A stretch of DNA of 64,000 nt from Flavobacterium daemonense (GCF_007341385.1 NZ_VJYD01000002.1:1-64000); one strand, 5' to 3'. Counted from the first letter of the stretch, positions 40,610 to 50,414 are shown. Numbers and translations: made by a program. The notes: generated by a model not told the origin, from the letters alone.

Positions 40610-43039
40610 ATGATTTCTAACTGGTTTAAAATATTTATTTATCATTTAAAGCAGAGCAAACTTTTTTCGCTTTTAAATGTTTTAGGGTTAAGCATTGGGA
40701 TTGCCAGCGTAATCTTTGCGATTTTATATTGGAACAACGAACATTCATACGATCAATGGAATCCAAATAAGGAAAACGCTTATATGGTTCTGAATAAAAT
40801 TGGTCAAACAGGTGATACTTGGGGATCAAACTCTATTCCGTTTGGAGAAACTTGTAAAGCGACAATTTCTGAAATTGAATCTGTTTGTTTCTTTAATACT
40901 TGGTATGACGAAGATATCATCAAATCTCAAGGCCAGAAATTAATGGCTAAAAAAATTACCGTAAGTGATGAAAATTTCTTTGATTTTTTTCCTTTCGAAA
41001 TTCTGAAAGGTGCAAAAACTAATATTTTAAAAGAAAAAAACAGTGTTGCCATTTCGGAAGAACAAGCAAAATTGATTTTCAAAGATGAAAATCCAATTGG
41101 AAAAGCGATCGCATACAATACCAAAACATATACTGTTAAAGCTGTTTATCGCATAACTTCGCCTTCATCAATTGAACCAAATTATGTTTTTAGCGGTGTA
41201 AAAAAAGAACGCGACATAAACAGCTGGGGAAATTTCAATTACGGCTTGCTTGTAAAAATAAAAAAGGATGCTGATCCTGTTGCCGTTTTAAAGAAAATGC
41301 AAAATGTAAATTTTGTGAACCGAACTGTAAAAGATGCCAAAGCAAACGGCCAGACAGTTGAACAATATGTAAAAGAAAACGGCGACATCACTGTTATTTT
41401 AGATCAATTGCAAATGTCTCGTTTGCATGGAACAAAAAGTTCGGCAGGACAAAATTTTCCTGAAGGCGTAGGAAATTTAAAACTGCTTTATATTATGGCT
41501 GGTCTGTCTATTTTGATTTTAGTTTTATCATTAGTAAACTATATCAATTTAGCAACTGCATCGGCTATTAAACGCGCAAAAGAAGTTGGCGTACGCAAAA
41601 TTGTGGGCGCTACCAAAAACCAAATTGTCACTCAATTTATATTTGAAACAGCCATAATTGTTGTACTTGCGATTGTGTTTGCACTTGCAATAGTAGAGCT
41701 TTCGTTGCCGTATTATAATACATTTTTGAAAAAGACATTAACCATGAATGGGAGTGAATTTTACCTGCAACTCATTATGATTTTTGGATTAGTAATCATT
41801 CTTGCAGGTATTTTCCCAGCCATTTACATCTCAAATTTCGAGACTTTAAAAGTATTAAAAGGTAATTTTTCGAGAAGCAAAAGCGGTATCTGGATTCGTA
41901 ATTCGATGCTTATCTTTCAATTCGGAATTGCAGCGTTTTTTATCATTGGCGCTTTGATTGTCAATTCGCAGGTAAATTATATGATGAATAAAGATCTTGG
42001 TTTCAGCGGTGATCAAGTGATTTCAATTCCATACAACAAACCAGACAGGGATAATCGAATCCCGCTATATGAAGCCGATAAACAGCAAATCAAAAAAATA
42101 TCAGGAGTGCTGGATGTTTCTACTTTTGCAGGAAGTTTTGGCGGAAGCACAAATTCAAGTTCAGGTTTTACACACAATGGTATTTTTGTACAGCCACGAA
42201 ATGTTGAAATGGATTTTGGTTTCCTTGAAATGATGAAAATCAAAATTGTTGAAGGACGAAGCTTGTCGCCAAAATTTGCTTCAGATAGCGTTAGCAGCAT
42301 GCTGATAAACGAAACGCTTGCAAAAACACTGAAATTAAAAAATCCGATAAATACTATTATTACCTCGGGCTGGAGCACGGGAGGTGATAATTTGAAATTT
42401 AAAATCGTGGGAGTTGTAAAAGATTTTCACATCACAGGTTTGCAGAATAAAGTACCTCCAATGGTTTTTATAAACATCAAAACATTAGGTTGGAACAACT
42501 TCAATAATGTTTTTGTAAAAGTATCGCCGAATAATTTAACAGAAACGTTAGAAAAATTGAAATCGTTCTGGGCAAAAAATGTAAACCCTGATTATCCTTT
42601 TGAATATGAATTTGTTAACAAAGGATTTGCAAGAACTTATCAAGAACAAATTAAGCAAAAAAACCTATTTTTCATTTTAAATTTGGTTGTAATTATAATT
42701 GCTGTGTTCGGATTATTCGCTTTGGCATCATTTTCGATGGAGAGAAGATTGAAAGAAATTGCAATTAGAAAAACGCTAGGCGCAGAAACTGATATTTTGT
42801 TGAAAGAATTATCAAAACAATATGTCTTGTTCTGTTTGCTTGGATTTGGAATAGGAATCGTTCCAGCTTATATTTTATTACAAAAATGGCTTGAAGATTA
42901 CGCATTCAGAATAAACATTTCGACATTGCCATTTTCAATCGCCTTAGTTTCATTATTGATCCTTACGTTGCTGATTGTCTTGACAAAAGCATATCAAGTA
43001 ACTAAAATAGATGTTTTGAAATATCTAAAATACGAATAA
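40610..43039 (+). CDS. ABC transporter permease (FtsX/MacB type), duplicated
   Basis: An 809-residue protein of two similar halves. The first has an N-terminal helix (about 20-38), a large MacB periplasmic core domain and three helices (about 290-420, with VGVRKIVGATKNQI after the first). The second repeats helix, periplasmic domain and three helices (from about 430, with IAIRKTLGAETDILLKEL). This eight-helix arrangement is common in Bacteroidota. It partners the ATPase encoded upstream. A terminator hairpin follows at 43061. The function is probably export or release of a lipid, peptide or drug. Confidence 0.88.
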   Translation: MISNWFKIFIYHLKQSKLFSLLNVLGLSIGIASVIFAILYWNNEHSYDQWNPNKENAYMVLNKIGQTGDTWGSNSIPFGETCKATISEIESVCFFNTWYDEDIIKSQGQKLMAKKITVSDENFFDFFPFEILKGAKTNILKEKNSVAISEEQAKLIFKDENPIGKAIAYNTKTYTVKAVYRITSPSSIEPNYVFSGVKKERDINSWGNFNYGLLVKIKKDADPVAVLKKMQNVNFVNRTVKDAKANGQTVEQYVKENGDITVILDQLQMSRLHGTKSSAGQNFPEGVGNLKLLYIMAGLSILILVLSLVNYINLATASAIKRAKEVGVRKIVGATKNQIVTQFIFETAIIVVLAIVFALAIVELSLPYYNTFLKKTLTMNGSEFYLQLIMIFGLVIILAGIFPAIYISNFETLKVLKGNFSRSKSGIWIRNSMLIFQFGIAAFFIIGALIVNSQVNYMMNKDLGFSGDQVISIPYNKPDRDNRIPLYEADKQQIKKISGVLDVSTFAGSFGGSTNSSSGFTHNGIFVQPRNVEMDFGFLEMMKIKIVEGRSLSPKFASDSVSSMLINETLAKTLKLKNPINTIITSGWSTGGDNLKFKIVGVVKDFHITGLQNKVPPMVFINIKTLGWNNFNNVFVKVSPNNLTETLEKLKSFWAKNVNPDYPFEYEFVNKGFARTYQEQIKQKNLFFILNLVVIIIAVFGLFALASFSMERRLKEIAIRKTLGAETDILLKELSKQYVLFCLLGFGIGIVPAYILLQKWLEDYAFRINISTLPFSIALVSLLILTLLIVLTKAYQVTKIDVLKYLKYE

Positions 43040-43060
43040 CTTGTAGACCATTTTTTTTAG

Positions 43061-43098
43061 GAAACCCGCCAAATCAGAATCTTGGCGGGTTTCTTTTT
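43061..43098 (+). terminator. Terminator of the ABC efflux genes
   Basis: GAAACCCGCC (43061-43070) and GGCGGGTTTC (43084-43093) around a 13-nt loop, followed by TTTTT. Confidence 0.85.
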
Positions 43099-43337
43099 GT
43101 CTTTTTTCGTCTTAAATTTTTATCTTTTTCATTTAAAATTTATTTTTGTCTGTTTCACTTTTTAAAATCGTTTCGAAAAAATACAACTATATCATTTTGA
43201 ATAATTTCGATATCAATAAATACGATTCAAAAAAAGTAAGAATCCGAACTTAATCTGTTATCTTTGCAGTCTGAAACAAGTTTAAATAAACATAATGCTT
43301 AAACAAGTTTCGTCATTAGAAAACACCTACATTAAAA

Positions 43338-44468
43338 ATGAAATTAGACAGAAAAGAAATTCTTAAAGCTTTAGAAACCATTACTATAGCAGGAGAAGGA
43401 AAAAATATGGTTGAAAGCGGTGCTGTTGCCAACGTTATTACATTTGGTGATGAAGTTGTAGTCGATTTAGTACTGCACACACCTGCAATGCACATCAAAA
43501 AAAGAGCGGAAGACGATATCAAAAAAACAATCCACGATTTGATTTCGCCAGATGCTAAAGTGAAAGTAAACATCAAAGTTGAGGCTAAGGAAAATCCTAA
43601 TGAAATAAAAGGAAAAGCAATTCCTGGAATCAAAAATATTATTGCCGTTGCTTCTGGAAAAGGAGGAGTTGGTAAATCTACTGTTACTGCAAATCTTGCT
43701 GTGACATTAGCAAAAATGGGCTTTAAAGTTGGGATTTTAGATGCTGATATCTACGGTCCTTCAATGCCGATTATGTTTGATGTTGAAAACGAAAAACCAA
43801 TTTCGATCACCGTTGACGGAAAATCAAAAATGAAACCTATTGAAAGCTATGAAATCAAAATACTTTCTATCGGTTTTTTTACAGCGCCTAGCCAAGCTGT
43901 AATCTGGAGAGGTCCGATGGCCGCAAAAGCATTAAACCAAATGATTTTTGATGCTGATTGGGGAGAATTGGATTTCATGCTTCTAGATTTGCCTCCAGGA
44001 ACAGGAGATATTCACCTTTCAATTATGCAGTCGCTTCCTATTACAGGAGCTGTTGTAGTAAGTACACCACAGGCAGTCGCTCTTGCTGACGCTAAAAAAG
44101 GAGTTGCAATGTTCATGCAGGACAATATCAACGTTCCAGTTTTAGGAATTATTGAAAATATGGCTTACTTTACACCTGAAGAATTGCCAGAAAACAAATA
44201 TTATATCTTTGGTCAAGAAGGTGCAAAAAACCTTGCTGCAGATTTAGATGTACCATTTTTAGGTGAAGTTCCAATTGTACAGTCTATTCGCGAAGCAGGA
44301 GATTACGGTCGTCCAGCAGCTTTACAAACAGCTTCAGTTATTGAAACTGTTTTTGAAGAAATCACTCGAAATGTTGTACAAGAAACTGTAAACAGAAACG
44401 AAAACCTTCCTGCAACAGAAGCCATCAAGATTACAACAATGGCAGGATGTTCTGCAGTGAAAAAATAA
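43338..44468 (+). CDS. Mrp/NBP35-family Fe-S carrier ATPase
   Basis: A 376-residue cytoplasmic protein. The N-terminal 90 residues are a MIP18/DUF59 domain. The ParA-like P-loop is GKGGVGKST (107-115), with ILDADIYGPSMP and LDLPPGTGD. The family binds and delivers Fe-S clusters. A C-terminal Cys occurs in AGCSAVKK; I do not see the usual CxxC clearly. The Nfu-like gene lies 81 bp downstream, supporting a cluster-assembly role. TATCTTTG at 43259-43266 is a likely -7 box. Confidence 0.9.
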   Translation: MKLDRKEILKALETITIAGEGKNMVESGAVANVITFGDEVVVDLVLHTPAMHIKKRAEDDIKKTIHDLISPDAKVKVNIKVEAKENPNEIKGKAIPGIKNIIAVASGKGGVGKSTVTANLAVTLAKMGFKVGILDADIYGPSMPIMFDVENEKPISITVDGKSKMKPIESYEIKILSIGFFTAPSQAVIWRGPMAAKALNQMIFDADWGELDFMLLDLPPGTGDIHLSIMQSLPITGAVVVSTPQAVALADAKKGVAMFMQDNINVPVLGIIENMAYFTPEELPENKYYIFGQEGAKNLAADLDVPFLGEVPIVQSIREAGDYGRPAALQTASVIETVFEEITRNVVQETVNRNENLPATEAIKITTMAGCSAVKK

Positions 44469-44548
44469 TTAGATAATGAGACAATGTGCCAATTAGATAA
44501 TGAATTAAATTTTCTAATTGACACATTCTCTAATTGACACATTAATAT
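44466..44548. repeat. Palindromic repeat between mrp and nfu genes
   Basis: AATGTGCCAATTAGATAATG (44483) pairs with CTCTAATTGACACATT (44528), with a second TCTAATTGACACATTC at 44513. It is a different word set from families A and B. It could tune expression of the downstream gene. Confidence 0.6.
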
Positions 44549-44549
44549 T

Positions 44550-44789
44550 ATGACAACAGAAGAATTAACAAATAACGTTTTATTAGCTTTAGACGAAATA
44601 AGGCCATTCTTAAAATCTGATGGTGGCGATATCACGCTAATTTCGATTGATGAAGACAAGCATGTAAAAGTTCGTCTTGAAGGCGCTTGCATTAGCTGCA
44701 GCGTGAATCAAATGACCTTAAAAGCAGGAGTTGAAACTACTATCAAAAAGTATGCACCACAAATTGAAACTGTGGTAAATATCATGTAA
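44550..44789 (+). CDS. nfu: NifU C-terminal domain (Nfu) Fe-S scaffold
   Basis: A 79-residue protein: helix ALDEIRPFLKSDGGDITLISI, then VRLEGACISCSVNQMTL with the cluster-binding C47-x-x-C50, and an amphipathic end (VETTIKKYAPQIETVVNI). A stand-alone Nfu domain carries a 4Fe-4S cluster between two monomers and delivers it. It is downstream of the Mrp ATPase, its likely partner. Confidence 0.92.
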   Translation: MTTEELTNNVLLALDEIRPFLKSDGGDITLISIDEDKHVKVRLEGACISCSVNQMTLKAGVETTIKKYAPQIETVVNIM

Positions 44790-44945
44790 CAACTCTTTTT
44801 GTTTGAAGCCTTTGCGGTTTTGTATTATTAACAAGAATAATATTTCTTTTGAAACTTTTTCTTGGTTTTTTTACTGAAAACAATCAAAACCAATCAAAAT
44901 ATTACAGATTTAGCAAAAAACAACATAAAGATTTAAGAGTTTTAG

Positions 44946-44978
44946 TTGCGTTATTTTTACTTTTTTAACTTAAATTTG
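44946..44978 (+). promoter_or_regulatory. Bacteroidota-type promoter
   Basis: TTG (44946-44948), 22 bp, then TAAATTTG (44971-44978), 26 bp before the ATG at 45005. Confidence 0.5.
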
Positions 44979-45004
44979 TAAAATAACCCTAAATCTTAAA
45001 ATTT

Positions 45005-45484
45005 ATGAAACACTATTACACTTTATTTTTATTGTTGTTTTTTGTATCTGTAAATTATGCGCAGCAAACACAAACTCTAATTGTGGACAAGGCTTGGGTA
45101 AGTGAAGCTGAAGAATGGTCGGATTTTAAATTTTCAGGGCAAATTGTATTTAACACCAATGCAAGCAGTGAAGAAGGTAGTTTGAGAATTGGCAATTACG
45201 ATTTTTTATATGATTTTGCTGAAGGAAAAGCAAAGTTTTCAAACAAATCAACGTACAGCACAGCTGAATTTTCACATCCAAGAAAAGTTTCTGTTACCAC
45301 AGACAAGCAAGGAGTTGTAAATTCAACTTATGAAGGAACATTGATCTTTCAAGGTGATAAAGATTATTATTCTGTAATTGCTATTGTTACACTGCTTGAA
45401 AAAAGTGGCAATATGCTGGGTGTAAAAATGCATCTTAAAGAAAATGGTCAAAAAGAATACGCATTTAGCCTAAAACCAAGTTAA
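45005..45484 (+). CDS. Secreted protein of unknown function
   Basis: A 159-residue protein with a signal peptide (about 1-19, ending NYAQ). The mature part is rich in beta strands and aromatic residues, with no Cys, and has a strand pattern like a small lipocalin- or sandwich-type fold (FKFSGQIVFNT, SLRIGNYDFLYDF, STYEGTLIFQG, SVIAIVTLLE). No family was recognised. It is followed 60 bp later by a ferredoxin gene. It has its own promoter and is probably periplasmic. Confidence 0.55.
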   Translation: MKHYYTLFLLLFFVSVNYAQQTQTLIVDKAWVSEAEEWSDFKFSGQIVFNTNASSEEGSLRIGNYDFLYDFAEGKAKFSNKSTYSTAEFSHPRKVSVTTDKQGVVNSTYEGTLIFQGDKDYYSVIAIVTLLEKSGNMLGVKMHLKENGQKEYAFSLKPS

Positions 45485-45544
45485 AATAAACATAGGATTT
45501 TTTCACCTTATAAAATCCTGACCTTAAAATTCCAAACAATAAAA

Positions 45545-45862
45545 ATGGATGTATTAATTAAGATTAAAGATCGAGAAGGAGTTATACACGAATTACAGGC
45601 TCCAACTGATATGGCAATGAATATAATGGAGTTATGCAAAGCATACGAACTTCCTGTTGAAGGAACCTGCGGAGGAATGGCAATGTGCGCTTCCTGCCAG
45701 TGTTATGTTCTAAATGATGTTGCATTGCCAGAAATGGGAGACGAAGAAGAAGCCATGCTTTCGGAAGCATTTTATGTTAAATCTAATAGCCGCTTAGGTT
45801 GTCAGATCCCTATTACTGAAGAATTAGAAGGCTTAGAATTAGAACTAGCCCCTGAATATTAA
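45545..45862 (+). CDS. 2Fe-2S ferredoxin (adrenodoxin/ISC type)
   Basis: A 105-residue ferredoxin. The four cluster ligands fit the adrenodoxin spacing: C42-x5-C48-x2-C51-x34-C86 (in GTCGGMAMCASCQC and RLGCQIP), with an additional Cys53. The loop PEMGDEEEAML is acidic, for docking to reductases. It would carry electrons for Fe-S assembly or a monooxygenase. It stands alone, followed by tandem terminators. Confidence 0.93.
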   Translation: MDVLIKIKDREGVIHELQAPTDMAMNIMELCKAYELPVEGTCGGMAMCASCQCYVLNDVALPEMGDEEEAMLSEAFYVKSNSRLGCQIPITEELEGLELELAPEY

Positions 45863-45870
45863 AAAATAGT

Positions 45871-45902
45871 AAAAGGCGAGAATTTTGGTTCTCGCCTTTT
45901 TT
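45871..45902. terminator. Terminator after the ferredoxin gene
   Basis: AAAAGGCGAG-AATTTTGGTT-CTCGCCTTTTTT, a strong hairpin working on both strands. Confidence 0.85.
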
Positions 45903-45914
45903 GTTTTATGAGTT

Positions 45915-45948
45915 AAACCCGACAGGTTTTAAAAACCTGTCGGGTTTT
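45915..45948. terminator. Second hairpin between convergent genes
   Basis: AAACCCGACAGGTTTT and AAAACCTGTCGGGTTTT, a perfect 16-bp palindrome-type stem with T-run, bidirectional. Confidence 0.8.
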
Positions 45949-45970
45949 CTTTACGGAGATAAATCAAAAA

Positions 45971-46004
45971 AGCCGTAACTGCATTACTGCAATTACGGCT
46001 TTTT
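45971..46004. terminator. Third hairpin, terminator of asd
   Basis: AGCCGTAA-CTGCATTACTGCAA-TTACGGCT with an A run before and T run after. It serves asd on the minus strand, 32 bp after its stop. Confidence 0.8.
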
Positions 46005-46035
46005 CTTTATAACAATTTTCTTTAATCTCTCAAAT

Positions 46036-47025
46036 TTATACCAATCCAGCTTGAATCAAATATTCAGCAATTTGGATTGTGTTTGTTGCTGCACCTTTTC
46101 TTAAGTTATCAGCAACGATCCACATATTTAATGTGTTTGGCTGGCTTTCGTCACGACGGATTCTTCCAACAAAAACATCATTTTTACCTTCAGCATATAA
46201 TGGCATTGGGTAAGTGAATGTGTCTAAATTATCTTGTACCGTTACACCATCAGTATGGTGTAAAATTTCGCGAACTTCATTTACATCAAAATCATTTGTA
46301 AACTCGACATTTACTGCTTCGCTGTGTCCGCCAACAACTGGTACACGAACAGCAGTTGCAGTAACTCTGATCGTATTGTCTCCAAGAATTTTTTGAGTTT
46401 CGCGAACTAATTTCATTTCTTCTTTAGTGTATCCGTTGTCTTCAAAACTATCGCAATGTGGAATTGCATTTCTATGAATTGGATATTTGTAAGCCATATC
46501 TCCTTGAATTCCAGCATACTCATTCTCTAATTGTCTAACCGCTTTCACACCAGTTCCAGTTATTGATTGGTACGTAGAAACAATAATTCTTTTAATGTTG
46601 TATTTTGCATGCAAAGGTGCCAAAGCCATTACCATTTGAATAGTAGAACAGTTTGGGTTTGCAATAATTTTATCTTCTTTAGTCAAAACAGAAGCGTTGA
46701 TTTCTGGAACCACTAATTTTTTAGTCGGGTCCATTCTCCATGCAGATGAGTTGTCGATAACAGTTGTTCCAGCAGCTGCAAATTTTGGAGCCCACTCTAA
46801 TGAAGTATCACCTCCAGCAGAGAAAACAGCGATGTCAGCTTTCATGTCAACTGCAGTTTGTAAACCAACAACTTTATATTTTGTTCCTTTATATTCAATT
46901 TCTTTTCCTACTGATCTTTCAGATGCAACAGGAATCAATTCTGTAACTGGAAAATTTCTTTCCGCTAAAACTTTAAGCATTACTTCGCCAACCATTCCGG
47001 TAGCACCTACAACTGCAATTCTCAT
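46036..47025 (-). CDS. asd: Aspartate-semialdehyde dehydrogenase
   Basis: A 329-residue enzyme making aspartate-semialdehyde from aspartyl phosphate, for lysine/diaminopimelate, threonine and methionine. It has the NADP loop MRIAVVGATGMVGEVML, catalytic Cys in IANPNCSTIQMV, SYQSITGTGVKA and the His in VPVVGGHSEAV. The ATG at 47025 is the start because MRIAVVGATG is the family's N-terminus. A longer in-frame reading to 47100 runs through the promoter. It is a single gene. Confidence 0.95.
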   Translation of the reverse strand: MRIAVVGATGMVGEVMLKVLAERNFPVTELIPVASERSVGKEIEYKGTKYKVVGLQTAVDMKADIAVFSAGGDTSLEWAPKFAAAGTTVIDNSSAWRMDPTKKLVVPEINASVLTKEDKIIANPNCSTIQMVMALAPLHAKYNIKRIIVSTYQSITGTGVKAVRQLENEYAGIQGDMAYKYPIHRNAIPHCDSFEDNGYTKEEMKLVRETQKILGDNTIRVTATAVRVPVVGGHSEAVNVEFTNDFDVNEVREILHHTDGVTVQDNLDTFTYPMPLYAEGKNDVFVGRIRRDESQPNTLNMWIVADNLRKGAATNTIQIAEYLIQAGLV

Positions 47026-47065
47026 TTTTATATTTTTAAATAATTCTATAATCAAATTTGTTCTG

Positions 47066-47095
47066 CAAAAATAAGTATAATAAAAGTCTCCGCAA
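47066..47095 (-). promoter_or_regulatory. Promoter of asd
   Basis: On the minus strand TTG (47095-47093), 19 bp, then TATTTTTG (47073-47066), the exact Bacteroidota consensus layout, 41 bp before the ATG. Confidence 0.7.
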
Positions 47096-47147
47096 GGCAC
47101 ATCACAAAAAATAACAAAATGTTATAAAATAAACATTTTGTAAAAAA

Positions 47148-47168
47148 ACCGCCTCTTTAGAAGGCGGT
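47148..47168 (-). terminator. Terminator of mscL
   Basis: On the minus strand ACCGCC-TTCTAAAGA-GGCGGT is followed by a T7 run. It lies 33 bp after the mscL stop. Confidence 0.85.
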
Positions 47169-47200
47169 TAAGTTAGACTTAGTGTAGCGGTATTATATTT

Positions 47201-47578
47201 TTATTTATTTTTTAATAAATCTCTAATTTGAGTAAGCAATTCTTCCTGAGTTGGTCCTGCAGGCGCTGCTGGAGCTTCGTCTTTCTTTTTAAGAGTATTA
47301 ATTCCTTTGATTATCAAGAATAAAACAAAAGCAACAATTATAAAGTTTAAAACAGCCGATAAGAACAATCCGTATTTAACACCTCCAAAAGCTGTCAATT
47401 CTTCGATCGTCGACAAATGCGCAGCATCTAAAGCCGGTTTCAATAATAATGGTGTAATGACATTCTCGATAAATGAGCTTACAATTTTACCAAAAGCCGC
47501 TCCAATGATAACTCCGACAGCCAGATCGACTACGTTGCCTTTCATCGCAAATTCCTTAAATTCTGAAAAAAATCCCAT
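47201..47578 (-). CDS. mscL: Large-conductance mechanosensitive channel MscL
   Basis: A 125-residue channel: FFSEFKEFAMKGNVVDLAVGVIIGAAFGKIVSSFIENVI (first helix), a loop of about 30 residues, a second helix (GLFLSAVLNFIIVAFVLFLIIKGI) and a cytoplasmic helix ending in LLTQIRDLLKNK. It opens under membrane tension to release solutes on osmotic downshock. It is flanked by its own terminator. Confidence 0.97.
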   Translation of the reverse strand: MGFFSEFKEFAMKGNVVDLAVGVIIGAAFGKIVSSFIENVITPLLLKPALDAAHLSTIEELTAFGGVKYGLFLSAVLNFIIVAFVLFLIIKGINTLKKKDEAPAAPAGPTQEELLTQIRDLLKNK

Positions 47579-47644
47579 AATTATTTTATTTTAGTTACGA
47601 TTAATTATCCCGAAAATACGCAATTTTCTTGAAAGTTCTTAAAA

Positions 47645-50116
47645 TTATCTGAAAAATACCCGCTTGACGCGTTGCGAAATACTAGTCATAATCTCATACG
47701 GAATCGTTTTTAAAGCTTCGGCCATTTCAATTACCGTTGGGCTTTCGCCAAAAATAATCACCGAATCGCCTTCTTTGCAATCTAAATGACTTACATCAAC
47801 CATCAGCATGTCCATGCAAACACTTCCTACGATTTTGGCTTTCTGATTTTTGATGGTTACAAAACCAACTTCATTTCCCCATAATCTCGAAATTCCGTCT
47901 GCATAACCGATTGGAATTGTGGCAATTTTTGTTTCTTTTTCGGCCATAAAACGACGTCCGTAGCCAACGCTGTCACCACTTGGAATCGATCGAATCTGTG
48001 AAATAATTGATTTCAACGTTCCAACATTCTCCAAATATTTTTGTTCCAATGGATCATTTGAAACACCATACAAACCAATTCCTAAGCGAACCATATTATA
48101 TTGTGCATTCGGAAAATTACTGATTCCCGATGTATTCAAAATATGACGAATTGGATTTATCTTCAATTCCGACATTAATTTTGAAGACAATTTCTCAAAT
48201 AAATTGATTTGTTTTTCCACAAAATCAAAATGTTTCGGATCATCGCTTGTTGCCAAATGCGATAAAATACTTTGAACGCGAACGCTTGAATTGTTTTTTA
48301 AAGTCTCAATTAATTCATCAATTGTGTTTTCTTCAAAACCTAAACGATGCATTCCCGTATCTACTTTAATATGAATTGGAAAATCTTTTAGATTTTTTTC
48401 TTTTGCAATTTTCAAAAAGGCATTTAGACCTTTTAAGCTGTAAATTTCAGGTTCTAATTTGTACTGAATTATAGAAGGAAAACTTGTCGATTCTGGATTC
48501 AAAACCATAATTGGCAATTTGATTCCGCCGTTTTTCAGGGAAATTCCCTCATCGGCGAAAGCCACACCTAAATAATCTACTTTATGATGTTCCAGAAGTT
48601 TTGCAATTTCCAAACCTCCATTTCCGTAGCCAAAAGCTTTTACCATTACCATGATTTTGACGTCATCAGCCAATTTCGATTTATAGTAATTCAAATTATG
48701 ACTTATAGAATCTAAGTTTATTTCTAAAACGGTTTCATGCGTTTTTTCCTCAAGCAGCGACACGATTTCCTCAAACTGAAAAGATCTTGCGCCCTTGATC
48801 AATATCGTTTCGTTGTTGAAATTCAAGCTTTCAAATGCAGCTATAAACGAGGTCGTATCTGGAAACGTAATACAATTCGAAAACTTGTCTTTAAAAGAAG
48901 AAATCGTTGGACCAATGCCAATTACACGATTTATTTTATTATCAGAAATAAGCTGAGAAACTTTCGAATACAATTCTTCATTAGAAAAACCGCTTTGAAA
49001 AATATCAGAAAGGATTACTGTTTTTGTGGCATTCTTTTTTTGCTGGCTTTCTAAAAAATCCAAAGCAATTTTAAGCGATTGAAAATCGGAACTGTAACTA
49101 TCGTCAATTATGCTGCAATTGTTAATTCCGTTTTTGACTTCCAAGCGCATTTGCACCGGATACAGCATTTGCACACGATTTTGAATGGTTTTAGAATCGT
49201 ATTTAAAATAAAGCAAAACCAACAAACAAGAAACTACATTTTCGATTGAAGCCGAATCGCTAAACGGAATTTCTAAATCGAAAATTTCGTTTTTATATTG
49301 GTATTGAATAGTCGTGATTTCGTTTTTGATTTCTTTTTTCAGAATAAAAACATCAGCATTTTTATCTGTAAAACTCCACGAAAAAAGTTTTCTTTCTTTT
49401 AATGGATATTCACTCGAAAATACTTCAAGACTTCGATCCACCAATTCCTCTTTTTGATAAATAATGACGGATGCATTTTTAAAAAGCAATAATTTTTCGT
49501 TGATTTTTTGTTCCAAATTTTCAAAGCCTTCATCATGTGCAGAACCAATGCTGGTTAAAACACCAATATTGGGTTTGATGATTTTTTCCAGCTTTTCCAT
49601 TTCATCAACGGTAGAAATGCCGGCTTCAAAAATGCCCAAATTATGTTTTTCGTTTATCGAAATAACCGAAAGCGGTACACCAACTTGTGAATTGTAGCTT
49701 TTTGGACTTCTGATAATATTATAATCGGGGCTTAATAAGAAATTGAGCCATTCTTTTACAATTGTTTTTCCGTTGCTTCCGGTTAATCCAATTACCGGAA
49801 AATCAAATAAATTTCGATAATAAGCCGCGAATTGCTGTAAAGCATTCAATGTGTTTTCAACGATTAGAAAATTGGCTTTGCCCAAAACATTTTCAGGAAT
49901 ATACTGAACAACAAAATTTTGAACACCTTTTTCAATAAGTTCGGCAATATATAAATGAGCGTCGTTATTGACACCAGACAAAGCAAAAAACAAAGTTTTA
50001 GATCCGTTTTGCAGCGAACGGCTGTCGATTGAGATATGATCTATAAAACTATCTTCTTTAGAACCTTTCAATTCGGCATCAAGAACCGCTACAAGGCTTT
50101 TTACATTTATGCTCAT
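47645..50116 (-). CDS. Fused MurF ligase / alanine racemase
   Basis: An 823-residue bifunctional protein. Residues about 1-450 are MurF, which adds D-Ala-D-Ala to UDP-MurNAc-tripeptide: GLTGSNGKTIVKEWL (P-loop) and the LEKIIKPNIGVLTSIGSAHDEGF block. Residues about 455-823 are alanine racemase: PLP Lys in VMVKAFGYGNGG, HIKVDTGMHRLGF, VRLGIGLYG and the second catalytic Tyr in SVGYGRRF. The fusion joins D-Ala supply with its use and is a feature of Bacteroidota. CAAATTTA at 50135-50142 is a candidate minus-strand -7 box. Confidence 0.95.
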   Translation of the reverse strand: MSINVKSLVAVLDAELKGSKEDSFIDHISIDSRSLQNGSKTLFFALSGVNNDAHLYIAELIEKGVQNFVVQYIPENVLGKANFLIVENTLNALQQFAAYYRNLFDFPVIGLTGSNGKTIVKEWLNFLLSPDYNIIRSPKSYNSQVGVPLSVISINEKHNLGIFEAGISTVDEMEKLEKIIKPNIGVLTSIGSAHDEGFENLEQKINEKLLLFKNASVIIYQKEELVDRSLEVFSSEYPLKERKLFSWSFTDKNADVFILKKEIKNEITTIQYQYKNEIFDLEIPFSDSASIENVVSCLLVLLYFKYDSKTIQNRVQMLYPVQMRLEVKNGINNCSIIDDSYSSDFQSLKIALDFLESQQKKNATKTVILSDIFQSGFSNEELYSKVSQLISDNKINRVIGIGPTISSFKDKFSNCITFPDTTSFIAAFESLNFNNETILIKGARSFQFEEIVSLLEEKTHETVLEINLDSISHNLNYYKSKLADDVKIMVMVKAFGYGNGGLEIAKLLEHHKVDYLGVAFADEGISLKNGGIKLPIMVLNPESTSFPSIIQYKLEPEIYSLKGLNAFLKIAKEKNLKDFPIHIKVDTGMHRLGFEENTIDELIETLKNNSSVRVQSILSHLATSDDPKHFDFVEKQINLFEKLSSKLMSELKINPIRHILNTSGISNFPNAQYNMVRLGIGLYGVSNDPLEQKYLENVGTLKSIISQIRSIPSGDSVGYGRRFMAEKETKIATIPIGYADGISRLWGNEVGFVTIKNQKAKIVGSVCMDMLMVDVSHLDCKEGDSVIIFGESPTVIEMAEALKTIPYEIMTSISQRVKRVFFR

Positions 50117-50152
50117 TTACAATTTTCTTTTTGTCAAATTTAAAAAAAGGTT

Positions 50153-50366
50153 TGCCACGAACTTCCTAAATTTTCACTAATTTATTTTTAGTTTACAAAG
50201 AAAGGTATGCCACCAATTACACTAATTTCCGCGAATTTATTTTTAGTCCCTATGAAGTTTAGTCACAGATTAAAAGAATTTAAATGATTTTTAATCTGTG
50301 GAAATCTTTTTAATCTGTGGCTAAAAAACAAATAATAATTGCCGAAAATTTCCGCATTTCGTGGCT
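50153..50366. repeat. Compound palindromic repeats, family B
   Basis: A decayed set of CCACGAA, CCACCAATTACACTAATTT and CACAGATTAAAAGAATT units. The inner part (TTAATCTGTGGAAATC...) pairs with CACAGATTAAAAG, and the outer part with GCATTTCGTGGC near 50354. It fills the divergent gap between murF-alr and the gene at 50415. Confidence 0.65.
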
Positions 50367-50382
50367 AAAAACTTTATTTCCT

Positions 50383-50390
50383 TATATTTG
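50383..50390 (+). promoter_or_regulatory. -7 box
   Basis: TATATTTG, 25 bp before the TTG start at 50415. Its position excludes the upstream GTG at 50361, which lies in a repeat. Confidence 0.4.
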
Positions 50391-50414
50391 TTCAACACCG
50401 CAAATTACACTGTT

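Noticed and set aside
47026..47100. 25-residue N-terminal extension of Asd
   Set aside because: It runs through a consensus promoter, and MRIAVVGATG is the normal start of the enzyme.
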